Source: Tubiluchus corallicola (lineage: Eukaryota > Priapulida > Priapulimorpha > Priapulimorphida > Tubiluchidae). Taken from it: DNA of 62,000 nt. Each line of letters starts with the position of its first letter. Position 1 is the stretch's first letter. Location: contig JAQGDQ010000191.1 in assembly GCA_030141605.1 (NCBI GenBank), positions 155,001 to 217,000 of the forward strand, read 5' to 3'. The notes beneath the pieces are model-generated. The model was not told the DNA's origin, searched no databases, and saw only the letters and a list, made by a program, of their open reading frames with translations. The position numbers and the translations under genes are program-made. Positions 1 through 15,000 of this stretch are shown here, one piece after another.

Positions 1-1862
1 TGCTTACTTTTAATTTGCTTTACTTTGATAGTAACAAAAACGCTGAGAGATCTGCAGTAAAATTAAAAAAATCTTTAAAAACCAAGATTTATTTGGTTTT
101 AATATTAGAATTCTGAAGAAGGACTTTTAAACCCGAAAATTTTATTGTTAAAGAAATTTTATCGGGTTTTGCTACAGACTCTAAGTGTCTGGTTTTGTTA
201 TTATCAAATGACTGGATATAGTGACTATAGACCTTGACTGTGTTGCCTTTCCTAGTTTTATCTCTATCTTACCTTTAAACCACATTACTGGCTGATCTTG
301 TTGATCAGCTTTGAGTGACCAATTTTCATATAGCTTTGACTCCATTGGTCAGAAGGAAATTGTGACGAGAAGCTATATTTTACTGCCGTGTGACCTATAT
401 GTAATATATATCTGCATCATGTAGTCATAGATAAAACGTGGTAACGCTACAGATAATCAACTAATCCAAAGAACTTAACTAATGCAAAATGAATCGAATG
501 GGGAAAATTGTAAAGTATGTCTAAAATTTGCCTAAGATTACCTGCATGCGGAAGACCAACATGTAAGTTATAACATGAGTTAAACAATTACATGCATCTA
601 TAATCTTAATTTTAAGATTGTTGGTCAAAATTGGAATGGACCTACAGTTGTTGAATGTTTAAAATCAGACTTGAACAAAAGGAAGAAACGTCAAAAACTC
701 ACGACTTAACTAGATCTGAACCAGTGAATTTTGGAAAGAAAATCTAATACGGTAATACCTAATCACTGCCGACAAATCACTATGCCGTACAACTTGTATT
801 TATTGCAGTTTTTAATTCCTTCCTAATAGCTCACCAACAAATTCAACGTTTCCAAGTCTGGGGCAATGAATATAATATGGCAATGGTAATAATAATGATA
901 ATGATACGGACGATGATGATGATGATGATTGCGATGATTTTATTGAATTTTAATGGTTACCGCATTTGCTAAACTGTAATGTATTTTTTGTAATATCGTT
1001 TTCCCTAGCTTCGGCGACTTAGGACAGCAAAGCATCCGCTAAACGACTAGCGTACACAAATTAGTCGTCCCAAATTGGTTTTGTGACAAGAGCACGTTCT
1101 CTTAGCACTGCTCTTTTGTGTGGCATTGTGCGTGGAAGCCACAATTGGCAATAAAATCGGTTTCTAAGTGCTCTCTTAACGGCGTTTGCGATTGTCTGTT
1201 TAAATACGTTTGTTCGTTAGAGTGGACAAAATTCGCCCCACTTGTCTAGTTAAGCAGTGCAGTGGCTGCGCCTTTATTTCAGGGAAGGGAACTTTGTTTT
1301 TTAAGCATGTTTTCAGCCAAGATATTACCGATAAATTTACAAATGGTCAACAATTAGTCATTCAGTCGATCAGTTGGTCAGTCTGCCAACTTGGTTGTAG
1401 GTCAGTCAGTCAATCAGTATAACAAGTCAATTGATCAATGTGATTTGTATATTAATCTAGTTAAAGATTAAGCTAGCTCATTCTGCTAGACACCTTTAAA
1501 AGCCTGTAACTGACAAAAATTAGTAGCGCTAAAGTATTGGAGATATAAGTATAACTAAGTAGCTATTTATAAGATGAAAACATATGTTGGCAATTAAAAG
1601 CATTTAAGCATGTTAGCACAGAATACCTATAAAGTTGTAAATGAAACACTAAAAGCTGCATATAAGGATAAAAATCCGAGAGCTACTAGCGCATGATTTG
1701 CTTCTACTTGGCTCAATTTACAAAGCAGGCAACAGATCATTATAGCTCACAATAGATGACGACAATCATCCTTCTTTTTTATGTAACACACTCTAAAAAG
1801 GCAATTACTAGCTATTAAGTTTTGATTATTCTGTTTATAAATTTTCTATTTATATATTTCAG
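1..1862. other. Non-coding sequence, probably K2P channel intron
   Basis: No convincing coding exon is visible. The stretch ends in a splice acceptor (AG at 1861-1862) that opens the potassium-channel exon, so at least its right part should be intron of that gene. It holds a short GAT/GATAAT microsatellite around 895-930 and a degenerate GTCA-type tetranucleotide tract around 1360-1425. I searched for the first pore half (a frame ending in a TTIG-like motif before a GT donor) and found none, so the N-terminal exons are probably upstream of the window. Confidence 0.5.
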
Positions 1863-2635
1863 GATATGGTAACATTGCGCCTCGGACACCTCCAGGAAAA
1901 GTGGTGACCATGCTCTACGCTATTATAGGAATACCACTAATGCTTTTGTACCTAACGAACATTGGCGACTTTCTAGCGAACTCTTTCAAATTTGTATATC
2001 AAAAACTCTATATGCGGCTCTGCCGGAAACGGAGACCTAGATTTCCGGTACGGCGACACCATGTAGCGGCGCAGAAGATAAATACCATAGGTGATAATGA
2101 CGAAAAAGCTGAAGAGGAAACAATAAAAATCGAAACTGTGACAGAGAATCATATAAACGATGTGAGGGCCAGGAGAGATAGTTATGACGACGATGATGAA
2201 GAACATGAAATACGTGTTCCCATCAGCTTGTGTATGTTGCTACTAGTAGGGTACATTGGAGCGGGTGCTATGATATTTAGCTTGTGGGAACAGTGGAACC
2301 TACTCGACGGTTCATATTTCTGTTTTGTAACTTTGAGCACGATCGGTTTTGGTGATTTAGTACCCGGTGATAATGTGATACACGAGACAGGTTCTGAGGA
2401 GAAACTGGCCCTTTGTTCATTGTACTTGCTAGTTGGCATGGCGCTGTTGGCCATGTGCTTCAATTTAGTGCAAGAAGAAGTCATTAATAAGGTACGAAAC
2501 CTAGCGATTAAACTGGGTATTATCACCGCTGACCCTGCACCTAGGCGGGAAGAAAATCATCAAAATCCCGAATCGCCTGTGGAAGGGGAAAAGTACGTCT
2601 ACACAGAGAATAACTGTGCAGTAGTTACTGCGTAA
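1863..2635 (+). CDS. Two-pore-domain potassium channel, C-terminal exon (partial)
   Basis: This exon encodes the last 256 residues of a K2P (TWIK-type) leak potassium channel of the plasma membrane. It opens after an AG acceptor inside the first selectivity filter: a split glycine, then YGNIAP. Next come M2 (a GIPLMLLYLTNIGDFLA stretch), a charged cytoplasmic loop of about 75 residues with basic (KRRPRFPVRR) and acidic (DDDDEEHE) patches, M3 (ISLCMLLLVGYIGAGAMIF), the second pore helix with the filter TIGFGD, and M4 running into a short hydrophilic tail. The GYG/GFG filter pair and the M2 wording are typical of invertebrate TWK channels and of KCNK18-like members. M1, the extracellular cap and the first pore helix are missing and should lie on upstream exons. 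That the whole second half sits in one exon is seen directly. The exact subfamily is not resolved. Confidence 0.9.
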
Positions 2636-5600
2636 AAATTGTGCCATTCAAAAGCGAATTAGGTTCATTGGTGTTAGCGTAACGCGAAAGGTATCGTGAA
2701 TTATATAAGAAGGCCACTTATATAGCAAAATGATAAAACAAAACTAGAAGATGAATTTTCTTCTAGAAACTGCTGGTCAAATTAAATGGAGGGAAATGAT
2801 CAGTGCGGTAAGCCTCTGTTCTGAGAAATTCTGAATAGTTGTGCTAAAGAACATAAGCAGTAATTGCAAGAATTAAAAGTGATTTAAGGGCAGATGGAAA
2901 AAAGAACAGAAAAACAAAAGTAGCTCGTTGAGAAGACGCGGCTTTCATAAATTTATTGTAACACCAGGCAATGACGACCAACGAGAGCATCTGACGTTTA
3001 CATTTTTTCTCTGTTTGCATATCCAGTGTAGTGCATTACATAGTTTAAAAAACTACGTGCATTTTAGCGTAAACATTCGTTTAAGTCATTGCCATGATAT
3101 TTCGATGCAATCGCAAGCATTGCAAATAAATTAGGTCATTATGCCAACAATAATTAAGAATATTTCTAGTTTTACCGATTAGGATTATAATGGTGGTCTG
3201 TTAAAAAATTGTGCGATGGTTTAAAGAAGGATGTTCCGAAAGATATCTACGGCAGTTACGTGATAAGCACAATGTACTTGATTGTAAAAACAGGGAGAAG
3301 GAAACGGAAATCATGTGAGAAGTCTTTCGTTTATTCTTACTTAATTTCATTCACTTGATTTCCATCATATTTACTGTCTAATATGTAATAGACTGTAATC
3401 TGTATACTTGTACATAACTTGTAAAAATGATTGTTAGCTCTGCCAGAGTGCAGAGCCTTTTGTACTTTGCACAGAGAGATGGAGCCACTATTGCTAATTA
3501 CTGTACCATAATTATATAATAGCTCATTACATGGTACAAACTGACTAATGTAACGAGAATGTTGTCTGTTAATATTGCCACTATTACATCCGTTATTATT
3601 GTTACTCTTAATTTATGTTGCTGTATTAATTAGTGTCTAATCGTCAACTTTTCATTATCATTTTTGCAATATATCGTTTCAAATGCAAGGTGATCAATCA
3701 AAAACCAAGTTGTGGAAGCGAGAATGTAAAATCATGAATTATGTGCTCTCTCTTTGCTGGTTCGAAATCAAGTTTTGTTTGGGGACCTGTAAAATTTAAA
3801 ACCTCTTGGTTTTCTTAGTTAAACCACTTTTTCAAGCATTGTACTCCTGTTGAATTTCAACTGGTGGGCATCTTACTGAAGACCGCTTTTACGAACGCCC
3901 ACGCGTCCTGTAAGCCAGACTACACCTCTGCATTTACATCCACATAAACGCAAGTGAAAACCCATAAAAGCGAACATATAATGCCGAGTCCGTTTGGCAT
4001 TTTCGCAGCGTTTATACATCAAAACTTATTCGGTCGTCGGCTGCCAGCTCCACACTTAAACTGAATTGGTTACCGCGAGTATTATCGACTAGCTGTCTGA
4101 TTATTATCAAATTGTAATTGGGCTATACGCCTAATGCACTTTCAGTGCCGCGAAGCCGTCTGACGTTTTCGTATTTGTCATGCGTATTATAATTGCTCCC
4201 AGTTCTAAAACTTAATGAATAGAACAGAGGGCCATTAGCACGCGCGTTTCTGTGCCATTTAGGTGACTTTATTATAAAGCAGCATGGCTTCTGAAAACAT
4301 CAGGTGCTTATAGACACGTTTTCTTGAAGCCAAGCACTTTCACTGAAGGGCAGTAAACTGCAGTGGTAGGTAGAAAAACTGCAAATCGTTCTGTTATGGA
4401 TTAATAGATCATCAATAATAAGATCAGTTTAGTTTTAAAAAAGTACTATAACATGTTTTGAAGAAATGAGAGTGAGCTGGACAAATTTAAAATTTACTTC
4501 TATTCTTCTGAATTGCAACATTCTAGTTTACATCGGTCTGTCTTTTATGCAGCAACGAGCACGTAACAATAATGTTTCACAATTTCGTCAAACGGTGGCG
4601 CCACCAGCATCACGCGTGCGAATTGAAATTATGGCTACAAAATTGAAGCTGTAAATTGTTGTACATGTAATACCTAATTAGCATCAAACTGGTTATAATA
4701 TCATGAGCCAGAATACAACAGCTGTGTGTTAAAATGTTGTTTGTAACTTACGTTGAAGCATTTGGACTGTTTGGCAGCTTTTTGACACATTTTAGGTTAA
4801 TTTTCGGCTCAACGGGCAAGTTGGCACCTTTCTCTATTCCACGATTTTCTATCATGAAAAAAATTAGTAGTTAATTTATACAATGAATTTCAGCAGAAAT
4901 AGCGTAATAGAAATATACTAATATCCCTACATTGGAATGTACTAAAACCAAGTTATATGGCAAGAAAACTTGAGTCGTGCAATTATAAACGTTATTATGA
5001 TATCAGAGTACACAAACTGGCTGATTTTTGACAAAATAACAAGTGTTATTCAAAGAATTCAACGTGATAAATGTGAGCATGTTCTCATAACATGCAGTGT
5101 CGCTCCCGTTTTTGTCTACAAGTTAGTGACGCACGCACCAGCAGTGACTATAGTAGAAACTCATGCTAAATGACTTCATGATATTCACCCGCTTTTCACA
5201 GTCATTTGATCAGCATATTTCTATTGCATTGTTTCTTCTGGAACACCCTATACAATGTTATTTTACACAACTGTTGCATCGGGGGACCTGGGTGGAGTAT
5301 TGGTTAGGCGGAGTTAGGACGTTTACGAGAGAAGACTTACAGTCTTATTTATATAATTCCGACTTTTTAATCTGTCTTTAAATTATACGGCAGTTTTACA
5401 AATTAGATTAGATTGTATTAATAAAATTATAATTTTTACAATTTACAGCGCTGACATTTTACTTATTGTTTTCTTCACTGGCATTAATTGTCGCAGTGAA
5501 ACTTTTGGCCAATAATGCGGAGGATTATTTTACTTTCCAACAAAACTAATCTTGTGTCGCCATCTTTCGGGTTCAGCATAAACAGATTTACTTACAACAA

Positions 5601-7321
5601 ATCTCACATTTTAAATCGCAACGTCGGTATAAAGAGGCAATTAATCGAAAATTTAATACGATTGTATAAAGTGTAACTAATAATATACTTTCTAAGGCGT
5701 CGATGGTTGTAAATACTGTTATGACCTACTGCTTAACTGTTTAACAATTTAATTGTTTAAATGTTTATAAAATTAAAAAAATATTTATTTGCAATTATTA
5801 TTTCAAGTTAACTAGCACGCAAATGACTACCTGGTGTCGGAATTTCTGACATTTTCCAAGTGGTGAAGTGTTGTTTTCTTATTTCGCTGTTTCCACTTTG
5901 TCCAAACTTATATGGATAGAAAACTGGACAAGAATTAATTTTCTAGTGTAAGAATTATAAAAAGCTAATGCATCGAATTTCTTTTTTATAAACGTCGGTA
6001 AACTGCAAGCCAATCTAGGGCTCATTGGCAAAACAGGTTTAATCTTGATGTTTGTGACGAGACAAGAATTTGGTTCATTATCAATGCAACTCAGTAAGAT
6101 GTAAACAATGAAACGACCAATCGCGTGTATTGAACCCACTCGTTCTCTAACCATTCACTGCACTTTAACATTTAAAATAGTGTCTGCTAAAGATCCGAGT
6201 TGGAAGGCCATCGTAATATACAAAAGTTTTATTGAAATCTAGTAAGCAATTGCAAATTTATCGGCAGTTCGGACGAGTCAACGTAAACGTTTAAAATTTT
6301 AATCAAGCATGTAACGAAAATCTTACCTACACCTATCAGCTTGCCTACATCAATACTTATGATTTATCTTCCTATCTGTCTTCTACCTACCTATTACTGC
6401 ACCTGCTTATCAGCCTACTTAACTACATGCTTATTTACCTATCCACCGACCGACACACTGGCCTACCTACCTGCCTAACTACTACTGATCGACGATCAAT
6501 CCACCTACCTATGTTTACTATGTAACTAACTAAGTAAGTTATTGTACTTCGAAAACGAGGTTCATATTTACAGTAAAACATATTTACAGTAAAAATTAAA
6601 ATTTACAAAAATTATAAGATAATATTAAAAAATGAATGTTTACATATTATCTTTAATTTTTTTCCCTTTCCTGTGATAGATTTGAACGGATCTCTAGCAC
6701 CTTGCCCTTTTTTCCAATACTGATAACTTCGTATCGTTTCGTCTCGTTTCAGTTCAAAATGTGGTCAGACTTCAGTTGCTCTAAAGCAAAATTATATGGA
6801 TTTCTCAATATTCTTATCGTTTTCGTTGTTTTATATCAATCTGTCTCTGTCTCTGTATATATGTCTCTGTATGTTTATTACAAAATTTTAAAAATAATAA
6901 TAATAGCAATAAATGATCTTTGCAGCACAATATAGAGAAAAGAAGAAAACCTTGAAGTGAACTACGATATTTCAATTTTCATGAATGTTTTAATGTGTCA
7001 GAGATGCCAGTGACACATGGTAATAAATAATGCATCATAGTTAAGGCATATCTATAGAATGTGTAGATATCCGTGTGGATCCATTACTATAGCGTTGCCA
7101 ATGCCGCCAACGAAGTTAAAACCTTTGTTTGAAACATAGATTGGTGATTAAAAAAGATTTAATGCCTTTGAACTATGTATTGTATAGTTATGGAGTTTAT
7201 ACATAGCTTACACTGATAAGCATATTAATTGAATCAATACTGTTTTTTAAAAAAAAAGAATCGTGCAAACAGATAAAACAAGAAATAAACAAAATGTGAA
7301 TAAATTAATACAAATATATGA
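2636..7321. other. Intergenic region between K2P and actin
   Basis: Presumed 3' UTR of the channel, then AT-rich sequence without a gene I can support. A degenerate CTAC tetranucleotide tract occupies about 6320-6520, with many CTAC, CTAT and CTGC units and no fixed long period. An open frame of 37 codons at 3205-3318 starts directly after a stop and matches nothing I recognise. Confidence 0.5.
3125..3130 (+). terminator. Candidate poly(A) signal of the K2P gene
   Basis: AATAAA lies about 490 bases after the channel stop codon. It is the first clear hexamer downstream on the same strand. Cleavage at this site is inferred only. Confidence 0.35.
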
Positions 7322-7327
7322 TTTATT
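7322..7327 (-). terminator. Candidate poly(A) signal of the actin gene
   Basis: TTTATT on the plus strand gives AATAAA on the gene strand, about 420 bases beyond the actin stop codon. Other AT-rich hexamers lie nearby, so this choice is tentative. Confidence 0.3.
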
Positions 7328-7748
7328 AATAAAACAATTCCAATGTAGCATACAATTTGTACAAAAAGTTTGCGTTCTGGAACTGTAACGTTTTGATATA
7401 TTACAGTAACTGTTGTAAATAGCAAGTCAATCAATCATTCAATGAATATTGTGTATAAGATGCATGATGAAGATTTAACGGTCAGAAAAAATTGCCCTCC
7501 TCCAGGAACAGTGTTTTAAGTCAGCTGTGACGATGTTGAAGACAGCTTGGACATTCAAACAAGTTTTTCATCAATATAGTTCATTCTAGGCACCAGAGAT
7601 GGCAACACTTTGATAACAGACAACAAAAATAACGACAACACAATATAAAATAATACACAAGAGGGCAGCGATGTGATGTTTCCTCTGGTGTCCACAATGG
7701 AAACAATTGTTGCCATCACGTTGGCAGTGTGAGAGTTGGTCATCGCGC

Positions 7749-11154
<3,406 letters not shown>

Positions 11155-11548
11155 CTAAGAAGTTCTGAAAAATGAATAAAAATGTTACATTAATTTGATT
11201 CAACTATATTAATACTTTGGTATTGTTTTTGCAGTAAAAACTGTGACTGTTATTTAGGAAAATTGCATTTCTAGTTTTTAGTGAATGATACCGTTTGCAC
11301 CGCTATCATTTAGATGCAGTCGCGTGCAACTAAACCAAACCTCATACGCGAAAAAAATTTTAACTTCTTAAACAACAAAAAGTGAATTAGTAAATTTAAC
11401 TGGTTTAAACAAAGCAACACCTTTTTCAACAAGCAACGAATTAAGAAAAGCTATGCTTCTTTGCTGTCACAAGAAGAGGGCAATGTTATCACAGGAATTG
11501 TCAGTTGGATCTCGCTCAATGAATCGCTAGTCTTTACGCAGCCCATCC

Positions 11549-11591
11549 GTCACGTGACCACACACCGGCCGGCATCGATTTCCTTATAAGG
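11549..11591. promoter_or_regulatory. Intron-1 E-box plus perfect CArG box
   Basis: Inside actin intron 1, the palindrome GTCACGTGAC (11549-11558, an extended E-box) lies 23 bases before CCTTATAAGG (11582-11591). The latter is a perfect palindromic CC(A/T)6GG site. Serum response factor binds such CArG boxes, and a CArG box in intron 1 is known from vertebrate beta-actin. This makes an intronic SRF enhancer likely. TTTCC just before the CArG box could serve an ETS partner. Confidence 0.55.
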
Positions 11592-11883
11592 GCATACAAT
11601 GTGTTCACAGCAGGCACTGCCAGGGTTCAAATCGAATGCTACAGTTCTTGGGCAGGAAAAAGGAAGTCTCCTAAAGCTTGGACATCCAGAAATGTCATTT
11701 TAATTGATGAATTATTCGAGATCCAAATTTTGAAAGATAATTTTGATTTTACACTAATAGCAAACGAACCTGCTCTATCAATGTACTTGGACTGGTTTGC
11801 ATATATACCTGTACAGCGTGCAACAAAATATTAGCAAACTGCAATCAAACATTATATCAAATTAAGTATGAAATTTCACTCAC

Positions 11884-11932
11884 CAACTACAACTGCTTCA
11901 AATCCTGCTGTTTAGAGCTCTCACACTCAACT
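11884..11932 (-). other. Actin non-coding first exon (predicted)
   Basis: The coding exon's 5' UTR begins after an AG acceptor (11166-11165), leaving 25 bases before ATG. Upstream on the gene strand a good donor GTGAGT follows position 11884. The initiator-like sequence TCAGTT places +1 at about 11932, giving a 49-base leader exon and a 718-base first intron. A leader exon split from the ATG exon is the usual design of animal actin genes. The positions are predicted and not supported by transcript data. Confidence 0.6.
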
Positions 11933-12070
11933 GACACGCCAATTAACTTTACTATACAATATATAGAGTAATATGTGCGCTTGCGCAGAGGCCGTATAGT
12001 GAACCTTATAGGGAATTGGTAATGCAATGCCCTCGCTATTGCGCCCGCCATTACTCTCCACTTTTGGCCA
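11933..12070 (-). promoter_or_regulatory. Actin core and proximal promoter
   Basis: Reading on the gene strand toward the predicted start at 11932, the following sites are seen. CCACTTTTGG at 12067-12058 is a CArG-like box with one mismatch. A CCAAT box lies at 12019-12015. CCCTATAAGG at 12013-12004 is CArG-like with one mismatch. TGCGCAAGCGCA at 11987-11976 fits the NRF1 consensus. The TATA box TATATAT at 11965-11959 begins 33 bases before the Inr TCAGTT (A at 11932). The TATA-Inr spacing is right for RNA polymerase II. SRF control through CArG boxes is established for actin genes; occupancy here is inferred. Confidence 0.6.
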
Positions 12071-15000
12071 TGGTGTGGGTGACTCCACTCCAGTAGTATA
12101 CTTGCATGTTGACTGACAAATAAACAGATGTAGTTCACCCAGCTGTGTTGCCTAAGAGAAAATGATAACAGACCTGAATAGAATAAAATATGACAGAATT
12201 TGAACAATACATTAAATTATAATGAAGCTTAGCAGAAGTTTCAGAACGCAATTAATGATTTAACGTTGTTATTTTTGTGTTTGTAGATTTTAATTACTAA
12301 CGAGTAACGACAAAGCTTAAGTGTAAAAGGGAAAGCTTTACAACAATCATCAAGGTTAAAAGCCTAAAACAAATTAGAAACAGTAAAAAATTACTGTTAC
12401 TTTGATGTCGTTACAGTTACTTCAGTAAGTGCCTAATATAGCTTATTTGTAAAATACAAGCATTTTTAGTCCTATGTGTGGCAACATTTTTTATCTTTTG
12501 CTTGACCAAAGCAACGCTTAAAACCAAAAAAGAGTTAGCTACTCATTTCAATTATTTGGAAATGGAGCAGTACAATTTCCAGGCCATATTAGTAGTACAA
12601 CAACCCAAGAGTAACACGTGATTACGCCTAAACCATTATATTGCCTTTTGACATTGTATCAAGTATAAGAGCAACTTTGTTTCAATTTTCAGTGAGTTAA
12701 GACTGTGTTTTATCTTAATTAAAACTTTTATCAACTTCAATATTATTTTGAAGCGGTTGGAAGCTACGTATCTAGGCATTGTAATTGTCATGGCTTACGT
12801 TCAATTCGTTTATTTGTTTATCTACTTATTTGCTTGCTTATTTATTAAATATTCAGTGACTGGCTTATTTATTTCCTATGTTTGCCTTTCGTTAAAGGCG
12901 TGTATTACTTCTGTTTTTGCATGCACAGTGTCAAGATAACAATAGTTTGGTAAAACGAAACTTCATTTAAAAGCCTTGCTCTATATTTTTGCTGCCATAA
13001 ATCTTTTAAATTTAAATGGAACATAGACGTCTCCACATCCACATCCTATACAACTGACGTCACTTCCTGATTCAGTTATAAATTTGCAGAGCGCAAGAAT
13101 TTCTAAACAGGAACTTTAAGACGGAAATTCAACGCCATGTTTCCTTCCTTAACACTCCCAACATGAGTTATTAAATTGATATTCCCAGGTGAAAACAATT
13201 ATATTTAGTAGAATGTGAGAGATTGTAAAATGGAAAGAAAAAAGAACAGCAATGTAATAAATGCTGTTAGCAAACTAAGTAAAACGACAAAATATGGATC
13301 TAATTTTTGGATCAGACAGTATTGATTCCTCGTGTAGTTACGTATTAACCTTGGGTAACAGACTAGTGCTGCTTATTGAATCACTTTAGTGGCTTCCTTA
13401 CATTTCGTTTGCAAAATGCAGCAAAATGTTAGTTCAGCCCTTTAATCAGAATTTGCTGATACCGAGTCTTCAATAAATTTTCAAGGTCAATGAATTTCAA
13501 GCATCCTAGCACACGCTCTGCAGAATAACGAGCGGCTAGGTTTATTGAGAATGTAAAAAAGCAACCCAGTCCACAGTCCACATGTGACAGTCCTGTCCAA
13601 AATTGGTTCTTTCGCTCATACAAAAAAGCTGAAAAATTCTACAGTTTTTACAGTTCGCTATGCAAGCTAAAATCCAGCAGTCAGTGACTGAACATTCTTA
13701 ATGCCCTAAATCTGACAGGAACGAAACCTGTCTAGTTGTCAATACTAATTCTTATAGCAATCAGTACATGTATTTTCACTCCCGTTTGGATTTGAACATA
13801 TCTTCCCTCAACGGAGGTAAACAGCCATATTCGACAGGACGAATCAAACCACGTGTACCCAAAAGGAACCAGTAACCCATATGTTCACTGACCATCCTCT
13901 TTTGCTATCTCCCCCTCCCGTTATATTTCAGTGTTCCTATTTTCTATTTGTTGTATTTGATAGCTAGATCTATCTTTGAACTAGATTAGTCGGTATCAAT
14001 CTATTGTTATAAGGCAACCTGTCAACAATTCTTAAATGTACTACTTGTTAAAACTGTCGACGTCTTCAAAGCTACAAGCTACAGCATATCTGTACTGTCG
14101 GGGGCCCCAGCAAAATAATCACTGGGCCTCTATCATTTAAAGATAAAATTCTGCAGCTTACTGACTCACTTTAATATTTAAAATCAGCTCTCACAACTTG
14201 TTTTGAATTTTTTCATGATTTTGTGAAGTCTGGTGAAGGTAATTATGCCCTAATTTGTTCTTCACAGCCAAAAGCGCCTCTATAATCCATGTCCTACTAC
14301 AACTGCAGGGCCTGCGGGAACGTAATAACACCACTTGGTCAAAACCTTAATTTCGTTGTTTCAAGTTGTTTACAGCTTACAGGTTGTTTCAATTGCAAAT
14401 AACGAGTAGCTAAATCCTGTAGCAGCTGTAAAACTAATTTCCGTAAAATAGTAAAATAAGCAATCATTATTATACGATGACTCAGATATCTGAAGATCTG
14501 ATTGCAATTATGATAAATGATATGATTGAATGAATCATCCTTAGTAGATTATTCGTCAGTCTTGTTAGAGGTTCTGCACAGCAATAGGGTACAAAGCTCA
14601 ACCTTTAGCAATTGAAACAACTGCGACATAGTTTTTTAATTTTTTTTTCATAATTGCTTAATTTCATAATTCGAATCTCTTCACCACCCTGCTTCCTTAT
14701 TTTGAACAGGGGTGTGCCCCCAATAAGCCCCATTCAGTACGCGTAAACAAACAAAAATGCATCTAGTTGTCATTTATTTTGTTAGCTTCAGTTGAATTCA
14801 CTAATGCCCTAGCTAGTTGGGTTTGTGAACAAGAATCTTTCATAGTCATAGATACCTTAGATCCACTCTCGTGGAACGCTCAACAAGACAGACAGCACAC
14901 CAGCAGTTTTTTATTGTACCTGTACCTACAGCAAAAATGACGACGACGACAGCACTAGCTGGAACAACAATTTGAGCCTATTCTTGGAAGGTGACAAACA

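Noticed and set aside
300-345. Possible upstream K2P exon ending before GTCAGA
   Set aside because: The frame lacks the first pore signature and is cut by stops.
3205-3318. 37-codon open frame (KIVRWFKEGCSERYLRQ...)
   Set aside because: It starts after a stop with no ATG and no splice partner, and the domain is not recognisable; it lies in the presumed 3' flank of the K2P gene.
14097-14722. Possible hAT-like element with G-rich ends (GGGGGCCCC and CAGGGGTGTGC)
   Set aside because: The two ends do not form a convincing inverted pair and no target-site duplication was found.
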